Source: Tillus elongatus (taxonomy: Eukaryota > Arthropoda > Insecta > Coleoptera > Cleridae). Taken from it: a DNA stretch of 64,000 nucleotides. The notes under the pieces are model-generated. The model had not been told where the DNA came from and made no database searches. It saw only the letters and a program-made list of their open reading frames with translations. This document shows positions 48,526 to 60,800 of the stretch, piece after piece; the first letter of the stretch is position 1; every line of letters starts with the position of its first letter. A program made the position numbers and the translations under genes. Location of the stretch: positions 166,248,118 to 166,312,117 of the forward strand of contig OZ023265.1 in the NCBI GenBank assembly GCA_964006375.1, written 5' to 3'.

Positions 48526-48624
48526 TACTGATAAAGAAGAAAGGTTTATTTTAAGCTTTTTATATTATGATTATTATTAAGTATATAGAATTACTTGATA
48601 TGGTGACCAGTGTAAGTGTAGGTT

Positions 48625-48680
<56 letters not shown>

Positions 48681-50461
48681 CTGTTTTATGTGAAGTAAGT
48701 TTCTAAGTACCTGTAACGTTGAGTGAAATGTGTTGTAAATATGTGTGCTCACCAGAGGTAAATTACACCTTGGTGTATTGAATGCCTTTTATTGCTACAT
48801 GTGACATTAACAAATTGATAGCATGGATATACTTACTCTTAAAACAGGGAGCTTATTTAGCTAGTGGGTTCAAGTCCTATCAAAATTTTTATTATTATTT
48901 CCAAAAGTATGATTAAAGTTTTAAATTTTAAAATATATTGCCCTATGATCTTTGCTTAAAATACTTATAGACATATATGTATGTATTAAAGAAAATAAAG
49001 CAAAAGTCCTTATAAGCTCACAGAACTTAAATATTTATTGATTAACACAATCTGACAAAATTTATCACTACTTACTACTTATAACACCGTTTTATTTCTG
49101 ACTTTTAGAGCTCTTCATTTCTTTAATTTTTTTTATCTTCACATGCATTTATTTAGCTTCAATATTAATATTCTACTACAAAACAGTTTATCAATAAAAA
49201 TTAATAGAGATCTCTTCTTCACATGAAATTACTAAATTTGATAATTCTGATAAGCAAAAGCCTTTAGTAATTTAAAGTATGTGTACCTGCTTTTTTTGCT
49301 CCAGCTGTCACTCTAAGGTTGACATTTAATAATTCACAGAACTCATTCTTGACAATGAGCTGTAGTTGTGGTTTCCTCCATCAATTTAAATTGAAGTTTG
49401 TCGACAAACTCTCATCAGTCTTCTTCCTGGCAACTAATCCTTCATATCTAAGCAGTCCTGGTCTGTATGTCAACGGCCAGGTATGTACCTTCTGCTTTGC
49501 TGATTACACTTTTATTTATGTTCTTTGCACTTTAAACTCCACTCACACGTGTTTGTCAATGGTCCCCAACCTCATGACACATTTTTCGGCTATTAATTTT
49601 CATAAATTACCTGGCATTATACTATTTTCGGAGAATTGACGCCGCATAGCGTCCCTAAATTTTTATATATCAATACCCCAATAATAAATTTTCCTTCCTT
49701 CCTTCAAAAATGTACCTCCTTCTCGTTTTAAATTTTACAAAAAATATTTCAAAATCTTTTTCCCCATATCAAAAAAATTCCCATCCATCAATTTTTTATA
49801 ATAATTTCAATCTATTTTCTTATTACGAAAAATTCCCCTCCATTTATTATTTTTCTATTACGACGGTTGCCTGGTTAATTTCCGTAATTCGCCCTCTTTT
49901 AAAAATCTTTTATCAAAACAAAAAAAATCACACAATAATCCTCTTTCATTTTCTCCCCGGATACATACTTCTCATTGTTGGTCCCTGACAGATTAGTTCA
50001 CCTACATTTTACATTTTCTGCCAGTTTGACATGTGGTTCTTATCTGTTAACCTATACTGTAATTTTAGTGTCAGTTTGAGATTTGTCCTAAATATAAACA
50101 GCTGACTTACATCTAGGTTATGACATGACATTTCTTACAATTAGCAAACAATATTCTTAAAGCTAGTAAACAATAACACTTTGAACTACCTAAAAACTAG
50201 TCATACATTTTTATTTACCCGCACTACGTTATATCATTTTATGCAGTCTTTTTCTGTCCTTGATATAACTTTCACTCCTTATAAACTAATTTCACCATTG
50301 CCATGCCTTTGCCTCATTTTCTCTGACACATATATATCTGTAAAATTTAGTTTCTCCTTGGCATACAGTGCATAAACATTGCATACCCCAGAGAGTAAGC
50401 GAAATATGTTTGTTTTAGGCTTTGTATGGGGTTGTTTTAAGAGTGTGTTGTTGGCTTGTAA

Positions 50462-50462
<1 letters not shown>
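47911..50462. other. Long unassigned AT-rich region
   Basis: Contains (AT)n at 48446-48529 and 48628-48677. Open frames at 47933-48211, 49319-49639 and 49710-49988 lack any motif I recognise. A B-box-like GGGTTCAAGTCC at about 48867 has no paired A box. Confidence 0.4.

Positions 50463-50523
<61 letters not shown>
50463..50523. repeat. (AT)n left of RTE-like LINE
   Basis: 61 bp of AT. It is read as Ile-Tyr codons in frame with the LINE but is not LINE sequence. Confidence 0.95.
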
Positions 50524-50526
<3 letters not shown>

Positions 50527-52739
50527 CGGAAGCTGATTCAGATCACTTCTTGGTAAAGGCTGTTTTAAGATTCCCAGATACGATTAAACAGACACAAAAA
50601 AGGAGGGCAGAAACTAGATACAATGTTAATGATCTACGAAAAGAAGAAATAGCCCTCAACTACAAGAAAAGAATAGACAAAGCTTATAGTAGTGATATGT
50701 TCCTGAATACAGACGGCATTGAAGAAAAATGGGAAAAGATAGAAAAGACGGTGACTGAGGCAACGAAAGCAACCCTGGAAAAGAGACGAAAACAAATAAA
50801 AAAGTACTGGATGAATGAAGAATGTAAAGCCGCACTAAAAAAAAGAGCAGTATTAAGACATCAAATGCTTCAGGCGCAAACGGAGGAAAACCTAGAAAAA
50901 TATAACGAACAAAGAAAGAGAACAAAAAATATGTGTAGAACCCAGAAACGAAAATTTCTGGAAGACAAAATAAAAAATATTGAATATAAATATCAAAAAA
51001 ATGAAATACGTAACTTCTACAAAGACGTGAAAGATATAAAAAGAGGCCACCAAAGCAAAGCAGTGTTCTTTAAGGATAAGGAAGGCAATTTGCTTGGAAA
51101 CGATAAAGACATATGCAGAAGATGGAAAGAACATTTCGAAGAACTGCATAATGATGGAGATGAAGAAGAACTGAAAGAGTGTCATCAAGAGTTTTATGAA
51201 GAGGAAGAAGTTACAGAAGATCCAACGAAGCAAGAAATAGAAGAAATTATACAAACAATGAAAAGCAACAAGAGTCCAGGTGAAAATGGCATTATGGCCG
51301 AAAATTTTAAATACGGAGGGACTGCTTTGGTTGCCATGATGTATGAGCTAATAAAAGAAATTTGGAAAACAAAAGAAATGCCAAAAAAATGGAATAAGAC
51401 CATCATGGTAACTTTATTTAAGAAAGGAGATATAACAGAATGCACCAACTATAGGGGGATAGCGTTACCAGATGTGGCCTACAAAATTTTAGCAACACTA
51501 ATAAAGAAACGGCTAGAAAAATATATAGAGCCTTTGCTAGGGGAATATCAGGCTGGTTTTCGGAAGGGTAGGTCGACAGTTGACCAGATATGTCTGCTAA
51601 AGCAGGTTTTGACAGGCTGTTACGAGTACGAGATTCCAGTACACATGATCTTTGTCGACTTTAAGACCGCCTACGATTCAGTGAAAAGAAGTAAAGTAGT
51701 TGATATACTTAGAGAGTTCAGAGTATCCGAGTATATTGTGAAACTGGTAATAATGACACTATGTAACACCACGTGCGCAGTAAGGGTAAACGGAAATCTG
51801 ACAGAAGAGTTTGATGTGAGAAGAGGAGTGAGGCAGGGAGATCCGCTGTCAACGTTACTATTCAATATAGTTCTGGAGAAAGTGATAAGAGAGAGTGGTA
51901 TAAACAGAACTGGGAGCTTGTTTGACAGGAGTCATCAGTGCCTTGCTTATGCGGATGATATATTGTTACTGGCCAGAAATAGAAAAGAGCTGGAAAGTAT
52001 CACTAGAAGTTTGGTGGAAGTAGCAGACAGTGTGGGACTTCAAATAAATAAGGACAAGAGCAAGTATATGGCAATTAAAAAGACTAAAGTGACTAATAGT
52101 GAACCTTTTACAGTGAAAATGCGAGGGGAGAGAGTCATAGAGTTCGAAGAGGTTAATAATTACATGTACTTAGGTGTATTAGTAGACAATAGATGTGATG
52201 AGGAGGTAGAAATTAACCTAAGGATAGCAAAAGCCAACAGATGTGTAGGAGGGCTTAACAGCTTCCTTAGATCAAAGAACATCTCGCGTGCTGCGAAACT
52301 CAGAGTATATAGGACTGTGATAAGACCAACCTTGACATATGGTTGTGAAGCATGGACAATGAACCGAAGACTGGAGGACAGAATAGCGATATGGGAGAGA
52401 AAGGTACTACGCAGAATCTTCGGAGGCAAGAAAGTAGATGGCATGTGGGAAAGACGTCCAAATGTGGAAGTGTATGAAATGTATGGAGAACCGCCGGTGT
52501 CTCAACTGGTTAAGGCACGCAGACTACAGTGGCTGGGACATATAGAACGAATGGGTGTGGAGAGAATGGTGAAGAAGTGTGTCTGGTCAAATCCAGAGGG
52601 TAGAAGGAAGAGGGGAAGACCAAGAAAAAGATGGCTTGATGCAGCACAACAAGACTTGCTAGAAAAAGGAGTCCAAAACTGGAAGACGATTGCACTGGAT
52701 AGGAAGCAATGGAAACGTATTACCAAGCTATGCGCCTAA
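50524..52739 (+). CDS. RTE-like endonuclease end plus reverse transcriptase, long open frame
   Basis: An uninterrupted frame of about 738 codons. It opens on AEADSDHFLVKAVLRF, the last endonuclease motif (SDH). A charged linker follows to about 51240, then RT: SPGENGIMAENFKYGG, NYRGIALPDVAYKILATLIK, LGEYQAGFRKGRSTVDQIC, MIFVDFKTAYDSV (Asp of motif A near 51657), RRGVRQGDPLSTLLFNIVLE and AYADDILLLA (YADD at 51948-51959). The C-terminus has SKNISRAAKLRVYRTVIRP, TYGCEAWTMN, LQWLGHIERM and GRRKRGRPRKRWLD, typical of RTE-type elements. Gly-Glu-Asn replaces the common G-E/P-D. All catalytic residues are intact, but the missing 5' two-thirds of the endonuclease prevents autonomous retrotransposition. 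No native start codon remains. Confidence 0.85.
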
Positions 52740-52754
52740 ATGGCCTGTGAATGC

Positions 52755-52757
<3 letters not shown>
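50524..52757 (+). mobile_element. RTE-like LINE, 5'-truncated, bracketed by (AT)n
   Basis: Begins within the end of the endonuclease domain and ends about 18 bp after the stop codon. (AT)n directly borders both sides, and family H M2 follows on the right. No target duplication can be identified because both flanks are AT. Confidence 0.75.

Positions 52758-52832
<75 letters not shown>
52758..52832. repeat. (AT)n right of RTE-like LINE
   Basis: 75 bp of AT with one TATTATA break near 52789; leads into H module M2. Confidence 0.95.
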
Positions 52833-52835
<3 letters not shown>

Positions 52836-53912
52836 ACCGATAACTCAAAAAATAATGGACCGATGTTGATTAAATTTGGTGAGTATCTTCCTTTTGCAAA
52901 GGGATTGAACAAGTTCGTTAACCAGGAAAATCGGACCAGGTTTTCCCGGAAAATTATGTGTTTCCTTTCTAAAAAAATTCATATCTCCGGAAATAACAAA
53001 GTACCAAATTTGGCACGCGTGTTTGTATTATGAAGAGTTAACCCTGTGCCAAGATTTAGATCTCTATCTTTAAAGACAAAGTAGGTATGGCAGTTAAAGA
53101 AACAAATTTTGGAATTTTCCTCAAAACGTCAAAATTGGCAATGTTTAGGCAAAGAACGTGAAACAAATGCGGACTGTTAAAAGAAAATTTGGGAACCCTT
53201 AAGTTTCAGATTCAACCGCCATTGCCCTTCATTTTACTAAAATATTTACAGAAAATTCACTTCAAATAGACCCTTTCTCTGATGCTTTGGCTGTCGGTTT
53301 AGTTAAGTTGATGCTTTCGCTATAGGTTTAGTGAAGTTTATGGTTTAACGGTCTATAATTTTTAGCTAATTTTCGTAGAACAAATTCGTTAGCGCACTTT
53401 TGCATTTTTTTTATCGAAATATGATGCGTTTGTAAGAAAAAAAATCTGGACGCAGTAAGTGCGTTTTGGTAGCGAATTTTAAGTGAATCCTTCAAATTTC
53501 AATAACTCAATTTGCTATTAACGTAAGCATTGTTGGTTAGGGAACCAACATTTAAGTTTATTTTCGGAAAATTTTTGTATATTTTCAAACCATAAGTAAT
53601 TTTGATAAAATATAGTACATTGTTTCTACTACATAGGCTATACCGGTAATCAGATTCATGCCTGCTCGCATTTGCTATTAAAAACATTTTTATGGAAATT
53701 CACTTACACAACACACTTGCTGCATCCAGACTTTTGAATAATGTTTATATATTTTCAAACAATAAAGTTATTTCGCTGAAATTTAGTACATTGTTTCTAC
53801 TAAATAGGCAACCAACTTTGATGCCTGCTTTCATCAAAGAAAGACATTTGCCATTAAAAGCACTTTAAAGAAAATTCGCTACCATAACGCACTTGCTGCG
53901 TCCAGACTTTTT
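52833..53912 (+). repeat. Family H M2 to 3' end, plus an extra 3' end piece
   Basis: CCGACCGATAACTC, late M2 (AACGTCAAAATTGGCAATG), CAAATAGACCCTTTCTCTG, then the end piece 53445-53735 (CTGGACGCAGTAAGTGCG ... CTTGCTGCATCCAGAC). A second, partial end piece follows in tandem at 53745-53912 (TTTCAAACAATAAAG to CTTGCTGCGTCCAGAC). Confidence 0.75.
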
Positions 53913-53989
53913 TGACATTTACACATCCTCTCTACTAGGGGGGGGGGTAAATCTGGATGTTTAAATGGGGTAATGTCAATATGTGAAAA

Positions 53990-54115
53990 CTCGAACCTGT
54001 GATGAGCACTGATACGTACACTTGGAGAACCGAAATCACCACAACACATATTTTGTAAAGACCTTACGATCGTTTCACTAACCACGTTAGCATCATCAGG
54101 GGATGAAAATTTCTA
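53990..54115 (-). mobile_element. Penelope terminal segment
   Basis: Minus strand: hammerhead-like motif, then CAAAATATGTGTTGTGGTG, ATTTCGGTTCTCCAAGTG and CAGTGCTCATCACAGGTTC. It lies about 190 bp upstream of the RT relic and may belong to it, though in opposite orientation. Confidence 0.6.
54059..54104 (-). ncRNA. Hammerhead-ribozyme-like motif
   Basis: Minus strand: CCCCTGATGA, helix II GCTAAC-GTG-GTTAGT, GAAACGATCGTA, AGG. The core is complete; the cleavage triplet is GUA. Helix I pairs two of three positions (CC with GG). Confidence 0.65.
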
Positions 54116-54289
54116 ATCTAAATTAACAATCACAAATGTATATTTATATGATACCTAGGTAGACGAACTAAGCCGTAGGTAAAAATTATAGTCGGAGACC
54201 CATCGTTTGTCTATTGTGTCTATATTGCACGCACGAGGTTGTACTTTAGGATTCGCAACTTGTAAACGTCTTCCTAAGTCCACAAAACA

Positions 54290-55095
54290 TATTGTCTTCC
54301 AAAAATTCATAAACCGGGAAAATCAATGAGGCCTATTATTTCGGCTATAGATTCTCCAACATATAATCTGGCGAAGTGGTTGTCAAATGAGTGTAAAAAC
54401 CTACCTATTAAATAAAAAAGTTGCTCGATGCTAAATTAACTTGAATTCATTAACAAAGTTAAAGATGTAAAATTACTGGAAGGTGAGATTTTGATATCAT
54501 TTGACGTGGCGTCATTATTTCCCAGTGTACCCACAAAACAAACGCTGGAGTATTTGGAACAATTGTTAAAATTGAACAATATAAGTGAAGACGTTTGCAA
54601 AGAATATTTAACTCTAACTAGCCTTTGTATAAAACAAAATATTTTCCAATTTAACAATGAGTTTTTTGAATAAACTGAAGTCACGGCAATGGGCAATCCA
54701 TTATCTCTTTTTATTGCAGACCTCTTTATGAGTAGATTTGAGACGGAATTTAAAAAATAAAAATGGGTATTTCCCTATAGTTTGGGTTCGTTATGTGGAC
54801 GATATTTTTGCAGTGTTTGACACAAAGGTATGCAAGGTTGAAGGAATTCACTGAAAAACTAAATAGTCAATTTGATTCAATACAGTGTACCCACGAAATA
54901 GAAATCAACAATAAACTTCCTTTTCTAGATGTACTAGTTATTAAAAATAATTACTCGCTTGACATCGATGTCTACAGGAAAGAAACTGCCACTATAAGTT
55001 ACATTCCAAACGACTCACCTCATACGTTTGCACAAAAAACGGCTGGTTTAATTTTCTGGGTAAATAGATTGATAAATTTAGCCGGTGGTATGGGG
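54290..55095 (+). pseudogene. Penelope-like reverse transcriptase fragment
   Basis: Plus strand, three frames: [20 protein letters not shown] (about 54302), FDVASLFPSVPTKQTL (motif A, about 54500), TAMGNPLSLFIADLF (about 54682), RYVDDIFAVF (YVDD at 54792-54803), then HEIEINNKLPFLDVLV and DVYRKETATISYIPNDS, ending RLINLAGG. These blocks in this order identify a Penelope-like RT. Stops near 54412 and 54671 and frameshifts near 54770 and 54830 inactivate it. The GIY-YIG domain that should follow is absent; the sequence after 55095 is unrelated. Confidence 0.85.
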
Positions 55096-55214
55096 GCTGT
55101 GGGGTGTTGTCAAATCCGCGGACTCAGCAGGCCAGTTGACCAGACCGGGCCTGCTCGACCAATCAACCTGTTTTCAAATATTCCAATCAAATGATTACGG
55201 TCCTTTATATTGCC
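55096..55214. other. Unassigned GC-richer junction
   Basis: GGGGGCTGTGGGGTG and GGCCAGTTGACCAGACCGGG; no family recognised. Confidence 0.3.
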
Positions 55215-55500
55215 TAATAATAATAATTTATTTCGTTAAAATATGAGCAAAAATCCATTGTAAATCAAAATTGTTTTGTGTAAATAGTAAAAACGTTAGA
55301 CGATTAACATCTAGTACGGGATATACCTGCTAGTACATACATGTCGAGCGTAGCCAAGTTGGCTAAGCCGTGCACATCGGATAATCGACTCCTACATGAC
55401 GAGTTCTAATCCTAGTTAGTGACTTTACTTTTCATCAATTTTTTAAAAATCTCATTTCACTTTACCATTGTCTAATCAAATTTTTGTTATTACGATGAAA
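55215..55500 (+). mobile_element. SINE-2 candidate, copy 2
   Basis: Matches 38475-38775: ATTTCGTTAAAATATGAGC, A-box-like TAGCCAAGTTGGC (about 55350), B-box-like GAGTTCTAATCC (about 55402), TAGTTAGTGACTTTACTTTT, 3' end ATTACGATGAAA. The satellite array begins right after it. Confidence 0.5.
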
Positions 55501-57354
55501 TAGACAATGAGAAGATGACTTACATATATTATCGCTTGAATACATTTCCGTCTTATAAACGTGAAAAATCACTAATGCTAAGATTAGAAACAGCAATTGA
55601 AAAAGGGGAGTATAGACAATGAGAAGATGGCTTACATATATTATCGCTTGAATACTTTTCCGTCTTATAAACGTGAAAAATCACTAATGCTAAGATTAGA
55701 AACAGCAATTGAGAAAGGGGAGTATAGACAATGAGAAGATTAGTTACACATATTATCGCTTGAATACTTTTTCGTCTTATAAACGTGAAAAATCACTAAT
55801 GCTAAAATTAAAAACAGCAATTGAAAAAGGGGAGTATAGACAATGAGAAGATTACTTACATATATTATCGCTTGAATACTTTTCCGTCTTATAAACGTGA
55901 AAAATCACTAATGCTAAAATTAGAAACAGCAATTGAAAAAGGGGAGTATAGACAATGAGAAGATTACTTACATATATTATCGCTTGAATACTTTTCCGTC
56001 TTATAAACGTGAAAAATCACTAATGCTAAGATTAGAAACAGCAATTGAAAAAGGGGAGTATATACAATGAGAAGATGACTAACATATATTATAGCTTGAA
56101 TACTTTTCCGTCTTATAAGCGTGAAAAATCACTAATGCTAAAATTAGAAACAGCAATTGAAAAAGGGGAGTATATACAAATACAACGAGAAGATGACTAA
56201 CATATATTATAGCTTGAATACTTTTCCGTCTTATAAACGTGAAAAATCACTAATGCTAAGATTAGAAACAGCAATGGAAAAAGGGGAGTATATACAATGA
56301 GAAGATTACATACATATATTATCGCTTGAATATTTTTCCGTCTTATAAACGTGAAAAATCACTAATGCTAAGATTAGAAACAGCAATTGAAAAAGGGGAG
56401 TATAGACAATGAGAAGATTACTTACATATATTATCGCTTGAATACTTGTTCGTCTTATAAACGTGAAAAATCACTAATGCTAAAATTAGAAACAGCAACT
56501 GAAAAAGGGGAGTATAGAGAATGAGAAGACTACTTACATATATTATCGCTTGAATACTTTTCCGTCTTATAAACGTGAAAAATCACTAATACTAAGATTA
56601 GAAACAGCAGTTGGAAAAGGGGAGTATAGACAATGAGAAGATGACTTACATATATTATCTCTTGAATACTTTTCCGTCTTATAAACGTGAAAAATCACTA
56701 ATGCTGAGATTAAAAACAGCAATTGAAAAGGAAGAGTATAGACAATGAGAAGATTACTTACATATATTATCGCTTGAATACTTTTCCGTCTTATAAACGT
56801 GAAAAATCACTAATGCTAAGATTAGAAACAGCAATTGAAAAAGGGGAGTATAGACAATGAGAAGATTACTTACATAATTATCGCTTGAATACTTTTCCAT
56901 CTTATAAACGTGAAAAATCACTAATGCTAAGATTAGAAACAGCAATTGAAAAAGGGGAGTATAGACAATGAGAAGATTACTTACATAATTATCGCTTGAA
57001 TACTTTTCCATCTTATAAACGTGAAAAATCACTAATGCTAAGATTAGAAACAGCAATTGAAAAATGGGAGTATAGACAATGAGAAGATTACTTACATATA
57101 TTATCGCTTGAATATTTTTCCGTCTTATAAACGTGAAAAATCACTAATGCTAAGATTAGAAACAGCAATTGAAAAATGGGAGTATAGACAATGAGAAGAC
57201 TACTTACATATATTATCGCTTGGATATTTTTCCGTCTTATAAACGTGAAAAATCACTAATGCTAAGATTAGAAACAGCAATTGAAAAAGGGGAGTATAGA
57301 CAATGAGAAGACTACTTACATATATTATCGCTTGAATACTTTTCCGTCTTATAA
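55501..57354. repeat. 112-bp satellite, 16 full monomers and one partial
   Basis: Monomers starting at CAATGAGAAG occur at 55505, 55617, 55729, 55841, 55953, 56065, 56183, 56295, 56407, 56519 (one base changed), 56631, 56743, 56855, 56966, 57077, 57189 and 57301. The spacing is 112 bp, except 118 after a 6-bp insertion near 56177 and 111 in two monomers. Each reads through ATTATCGCTTGAATACTTTT, CGTCTTATAAACGTGAAAAA and GAAACAGCAATTGAAAAAGG with a few changes. The array stops within a monomer at CTTATAAAC. Confidence 0.95.
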
Positions 57355-57805
57355 ACTTTTAAGGAAACACGCTGGGTATCGTATTTAAAGAAGGTACTAT
57401 GTATATAATCATTCTTCCATAACAGTAATGGATTAGTAACACCTTAATTAATTAACATAATTATAAAAAACTGACCATCATATATTTAAATAATTTTGCA
57501 AGCACCTTTAGTTCAGATTCTTAACCATCGACCTTTGGTCAATTTTCTGAACTAATAGTCCGTTTACTAATTGACAAATACAATTATGTGGTCATAATCA
57601 TTATATTGATTAATGAAAAGCTGATAGTGAGCTTCTCCTATAGTTTAAAATTAATGATCGAGAATTATTTTGAAGGTAGTTTGAAGACGAACTGCATCTG
57701 TGTTTTAACTTTCGATTATTTCAATATTATTGATAGGTTAAGTATTATTAAAGAGAAAAATTGTTCTACCTAAGACCAGACTAAAAAAAAAATTTCTATT
57801 CTATA
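57355..57805. other. Unassigned sequence
   Basis: Nothing recognised. Confidence 0.4.
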
Positions 57806-57879
57806 ATTTTTAGCGAATTTTTCGTAAAACGAAAAATTTACTTATGAGGAGAGCTGTGTTATATATATGTATATATGTA

Positions 57880-57969
<90 letters not shown>

Positions 57970-59760
57970 CGTGTGTGTATCACACCGATAACTCAAAAAA
58001 TAATGGGCTGATTTTGATAAAATTTGGCAGGTGCCTTCCTTTTGTGAGCGGCTTGGATTAGTTCGCTAGCGAGGATAATCGGACCAGTTTTTCCGGGAAA
58101 ATTTTGGGTTTTCTTTCGGAAAATTTTTGTATCTCCAAAAATAACAGAGCTATGACAACCAACCTATCAAACTATCAAACCTACCCTACGTGCCAAAATT
58201 AAGATATCTAAGTTAAAAGAAAAAAAGTTATAGGCATTTAAAGAAAAAAAATTTGGCTGTCACTGATGATCAGAGGAAAGCACAAGAAGAAATTTTTTGT
58301 GTGTGATTAACAAAATCAATTGAATATTACACACAACGGTAAGTTTTCCTGACGCAAAAAGTCAAGAAGTAGCAGAAAAATATTTTGAAAGTTTTATAAT
58401 TTTTCTCTCAAAACGTCAAATTCGCGATTTGGAGCGTCAGAATTTTCAATTTTCAGACAACGAATCTAAAACAAATACAAATTATGTAGACAAAATGTAA
58501 TAAGTCTGTTTTACAAAGCCTTGAGTTTCAGCTTGAACGATCATTCTCCTACATTTTACTAAAATATTTTCAGAAAATCCATTTCAAATAGACCCTCCTT
58601 CTGATACTTTGGCAGTAGTTTAAGCTATAGAGTTGATGGTTTAATAGTCTATATTTTAGCAAATTTTCATAGAAAGAAATCGTTATTAAGAAGACCGCGA
58701 CTTTTAAAAAGATTTCTTCAAATGAGCGCGAACTAGAACCCCTAAAACCCATATTTCAGTTTTTGTCTGTTCACACATATACAGGGTGACGCATTTCTAC
58801 GGTAAAGCTCAATATATTCGTTATTATACAATATATGGGAAAAAATTATATACGTTAATTATTGGGTGTTTCGAGCTGTGTGTTATAAATCTATTTTGAC
58901 AATAACAGGGTAGCCCATAAGTCGTTGGTGATACACACTTTCTTTTTTAATAGAACACCCCTTGTGTTATTGCAAATTTGTATTCTCCATGGAATTATAA
59001 TAAATGTTTGCAGCGTAAAAAAATTGATATCGTTCATCGTTTTTTAATTATTTGAAAAGTTTTACAACTTTTCTCGTTTTCGGAAAACACATATCACAAA
59101 TTATAGGGAGTTTTTATTAATAGATAGCGGACCCCATGGCAATGACACATTCAGAGAGCTTTTTGGTTGTATTAGAGGTCGAAAAAAATGGAGACGCCCT
59201 ATACAGGACGCTCTCAAATAGTGGCTGAATTTGAAAAGTTTTCGCAGAAATGTTTCTAGTGTTTCCGCAGAAAAAAAAATTGTAAATTTTTTTTGATGTT
59301 GGTAATTAATAATAAATGCTTAGTAAGTTATTTAAAAAAAAGTTATCGATTTTTTGTGAAAAATATAATTTAGTGTAACATTACTGAAGGCAACTTCTGT
59401 AAAAATAAATTGTGAATTTTTGTAAAAGAAATTTTTGCAAATTTTCATATATTTTTTAAAATTTTGACCCTAAAGCTGTTTGTAAATAATTATATCTTGG
59501 CAGGTGCATAAATAGCTTGAAGAGGTGCGTTGGCCAGGAAAATCGGACCAGTTTTTCAGGAAGTTTTTAAGTTTATTTTCGGAAAATCTTTGTACTTTTT
59601 AAAACAACAAAGCTATTTTAATGAAATATGGTATATTGTTAGTACCATATAAGTTATACTGCCAACCAAATGTCCCTTTAAAAACAACACATATTTGCCA
59701 TTAAACACATTTTTACGAAAATTCGGTACCATAACGCACTTGCTGCATCCAGACATTTTA
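57806..59760 (+). repeat. Family H, long copy with short M1, second M1-like block and 3' end
   Basis: Hairpin TTTTTAGCGAATTTTTCG/CGAAAAATTTAC, GAGGAGAGCTGTGTT, (AT)n 57860-57964, CACACCGATAACTC, late M2, second M1-like block 58660-58760, ATACAGGGTGACGCATTTC, AAAGCTCAATAT and CAGGGTAGCCCATAAG. About 480 bp of extra sequence follows (59020-59500), then an end piece closing at CTTGCTGCATCCAGAC (59752). Confidence 0.7.
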
Positions 59761-59959
59761 GAATAATGAAATAGTTATTTCCAGAAAAGTTAACAATTTT
59801 GTGCCTTAAAAGAAGCTTTCTCTCTCTCTCCCTCCCTCTTTATCGGTCTCTAATATTTTGAAGAGGATTCTTAAATCCTCTTGGATCGTTTCAAATTTTG
59901 AACGCACTTCAAAAGGTTGTAACGATTTTAATTAATCACATATACGTATACAATCAACG
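59761..59959. other. Unassigned, with a short pyrimidine tract
   Basis: TTTCTCTCTCTCTCCCTCCC near 59819; nothing else. Confidence 0.4.
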
Positions 59960-60800
59960 TATTTTTTTAATTTCAACAACACACCACGAGGGCTTAAGCC
60001 TAAATACTATTGTACCGTGGGTGTCGACAAGGAGGAAAGAGGCAACTTGTTAATTCTGGACTTGAAGGTTTGGAGGTTCGGGGGAGAAAAAAAAAAACAT
60101 GTGCCGGCAAGGAATTCCACAACTTGGAAGTCCTCGGGACAAAAGAGCGGACATAACAAGATGTTCTATGTCTGGTGACCTGGACAGTAAAAGGGTGCAT
60201 TCGCTCTATTCCCCTGTTGGGGGCAGCAAGTGGAGGAACTATGGAAGAAAGCAGTGTCCGTGCAGATATCTATAAAAGAGAGAGAGAGAGAGGTCACCAA
60301 CGGCACGTCGGTGGGCAAGAGATGGCAGCCTTTGGGTGATGGTAGGGTCACCGATGAGACGTATAGCTCTCTTCTGAATGGAGTCCAGGATAGCGAGTGT
60401 AGAAGCAGCAGCAGCACCCCAGATGTGGGAGCAGTATTCGAGGTTTGGTCTTATTTGCGAAGTATATAAGGTATAAAGATTAGCTGGTGAAAAGTATTTG
60501 CAAGCTCGGAAGAGGAAACCTAATTTCTTAGCAGCCGCTTCTGCAATTGATGTGACATGTTGGTGCCAATTGAGATTTCTATCCACAGGAATGCCAACAA
60601 GTGGAAAGGACTCTTTACTTTGAATAACTTGGTTGTTTATTGTGATGGGTCTAGGGCTGGTGTATCTCTTATGAGAAAGAAAGCAAGACTCTGATTTGGT
60701 GGGGTAGAATTGTACAAGATCTCTACTTTCACAGTCTAATATTTTTTGATATACAAGATAAGAGACTGCTCCACGGTAGCAAGTTATTAAAACATTCAAA
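59960..60800 (-). pseudogene. Jockey/CR1-like LINE fragment, RT C-terminal half
   Basis: Minus strand: KILDCESRDLVQFYPTKSES, FLSHKRYTSPRPITINNQVI, VGIPVDRNLNWHQHVTSIAE, AAAKKLGFLFRACKYFSPAN, TSQIRPNLEYCSHIWGAAA, IQKRAIRLIGDPTITQRLPS, then frameshifts and RTSKLWNSLPAHVF near 60110. It aligns with 4943-5740 of the first copy and ends with the same 3' sequence (TTTCAACAACACACCACGAG reversed), so it shares the family's 3' end. Truncated at about 60800, before the YADD motif. Confidence 0.8.

Noticed and set aside
48840..48885. tRNA gene suggested by GGGTTCAAGTCC
   Set aside because: A good B box alone; no A box at the right distance and no cloverleaf.
49319..49639. A host gene exon
   Set aside because: A 106-codon frame with no recognisable domain or convincing splice context. 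A minus-strand stretch near 49270-49400 ends at a GT but has no acceptor or homology I can support.
56754..57056. 100-residue repetitive minus-strand frame inside the satellite
   Set aside because: It exists only because two adjacent monomers are 111 bp (37 codons) long; other monomers shift frame.
55501..57354. CRISPR-like array
   Set aside because: The 112-bp units are contiguous, with no short conserved repeat alternating with unique spacers. It is a eukaryotic satellite.
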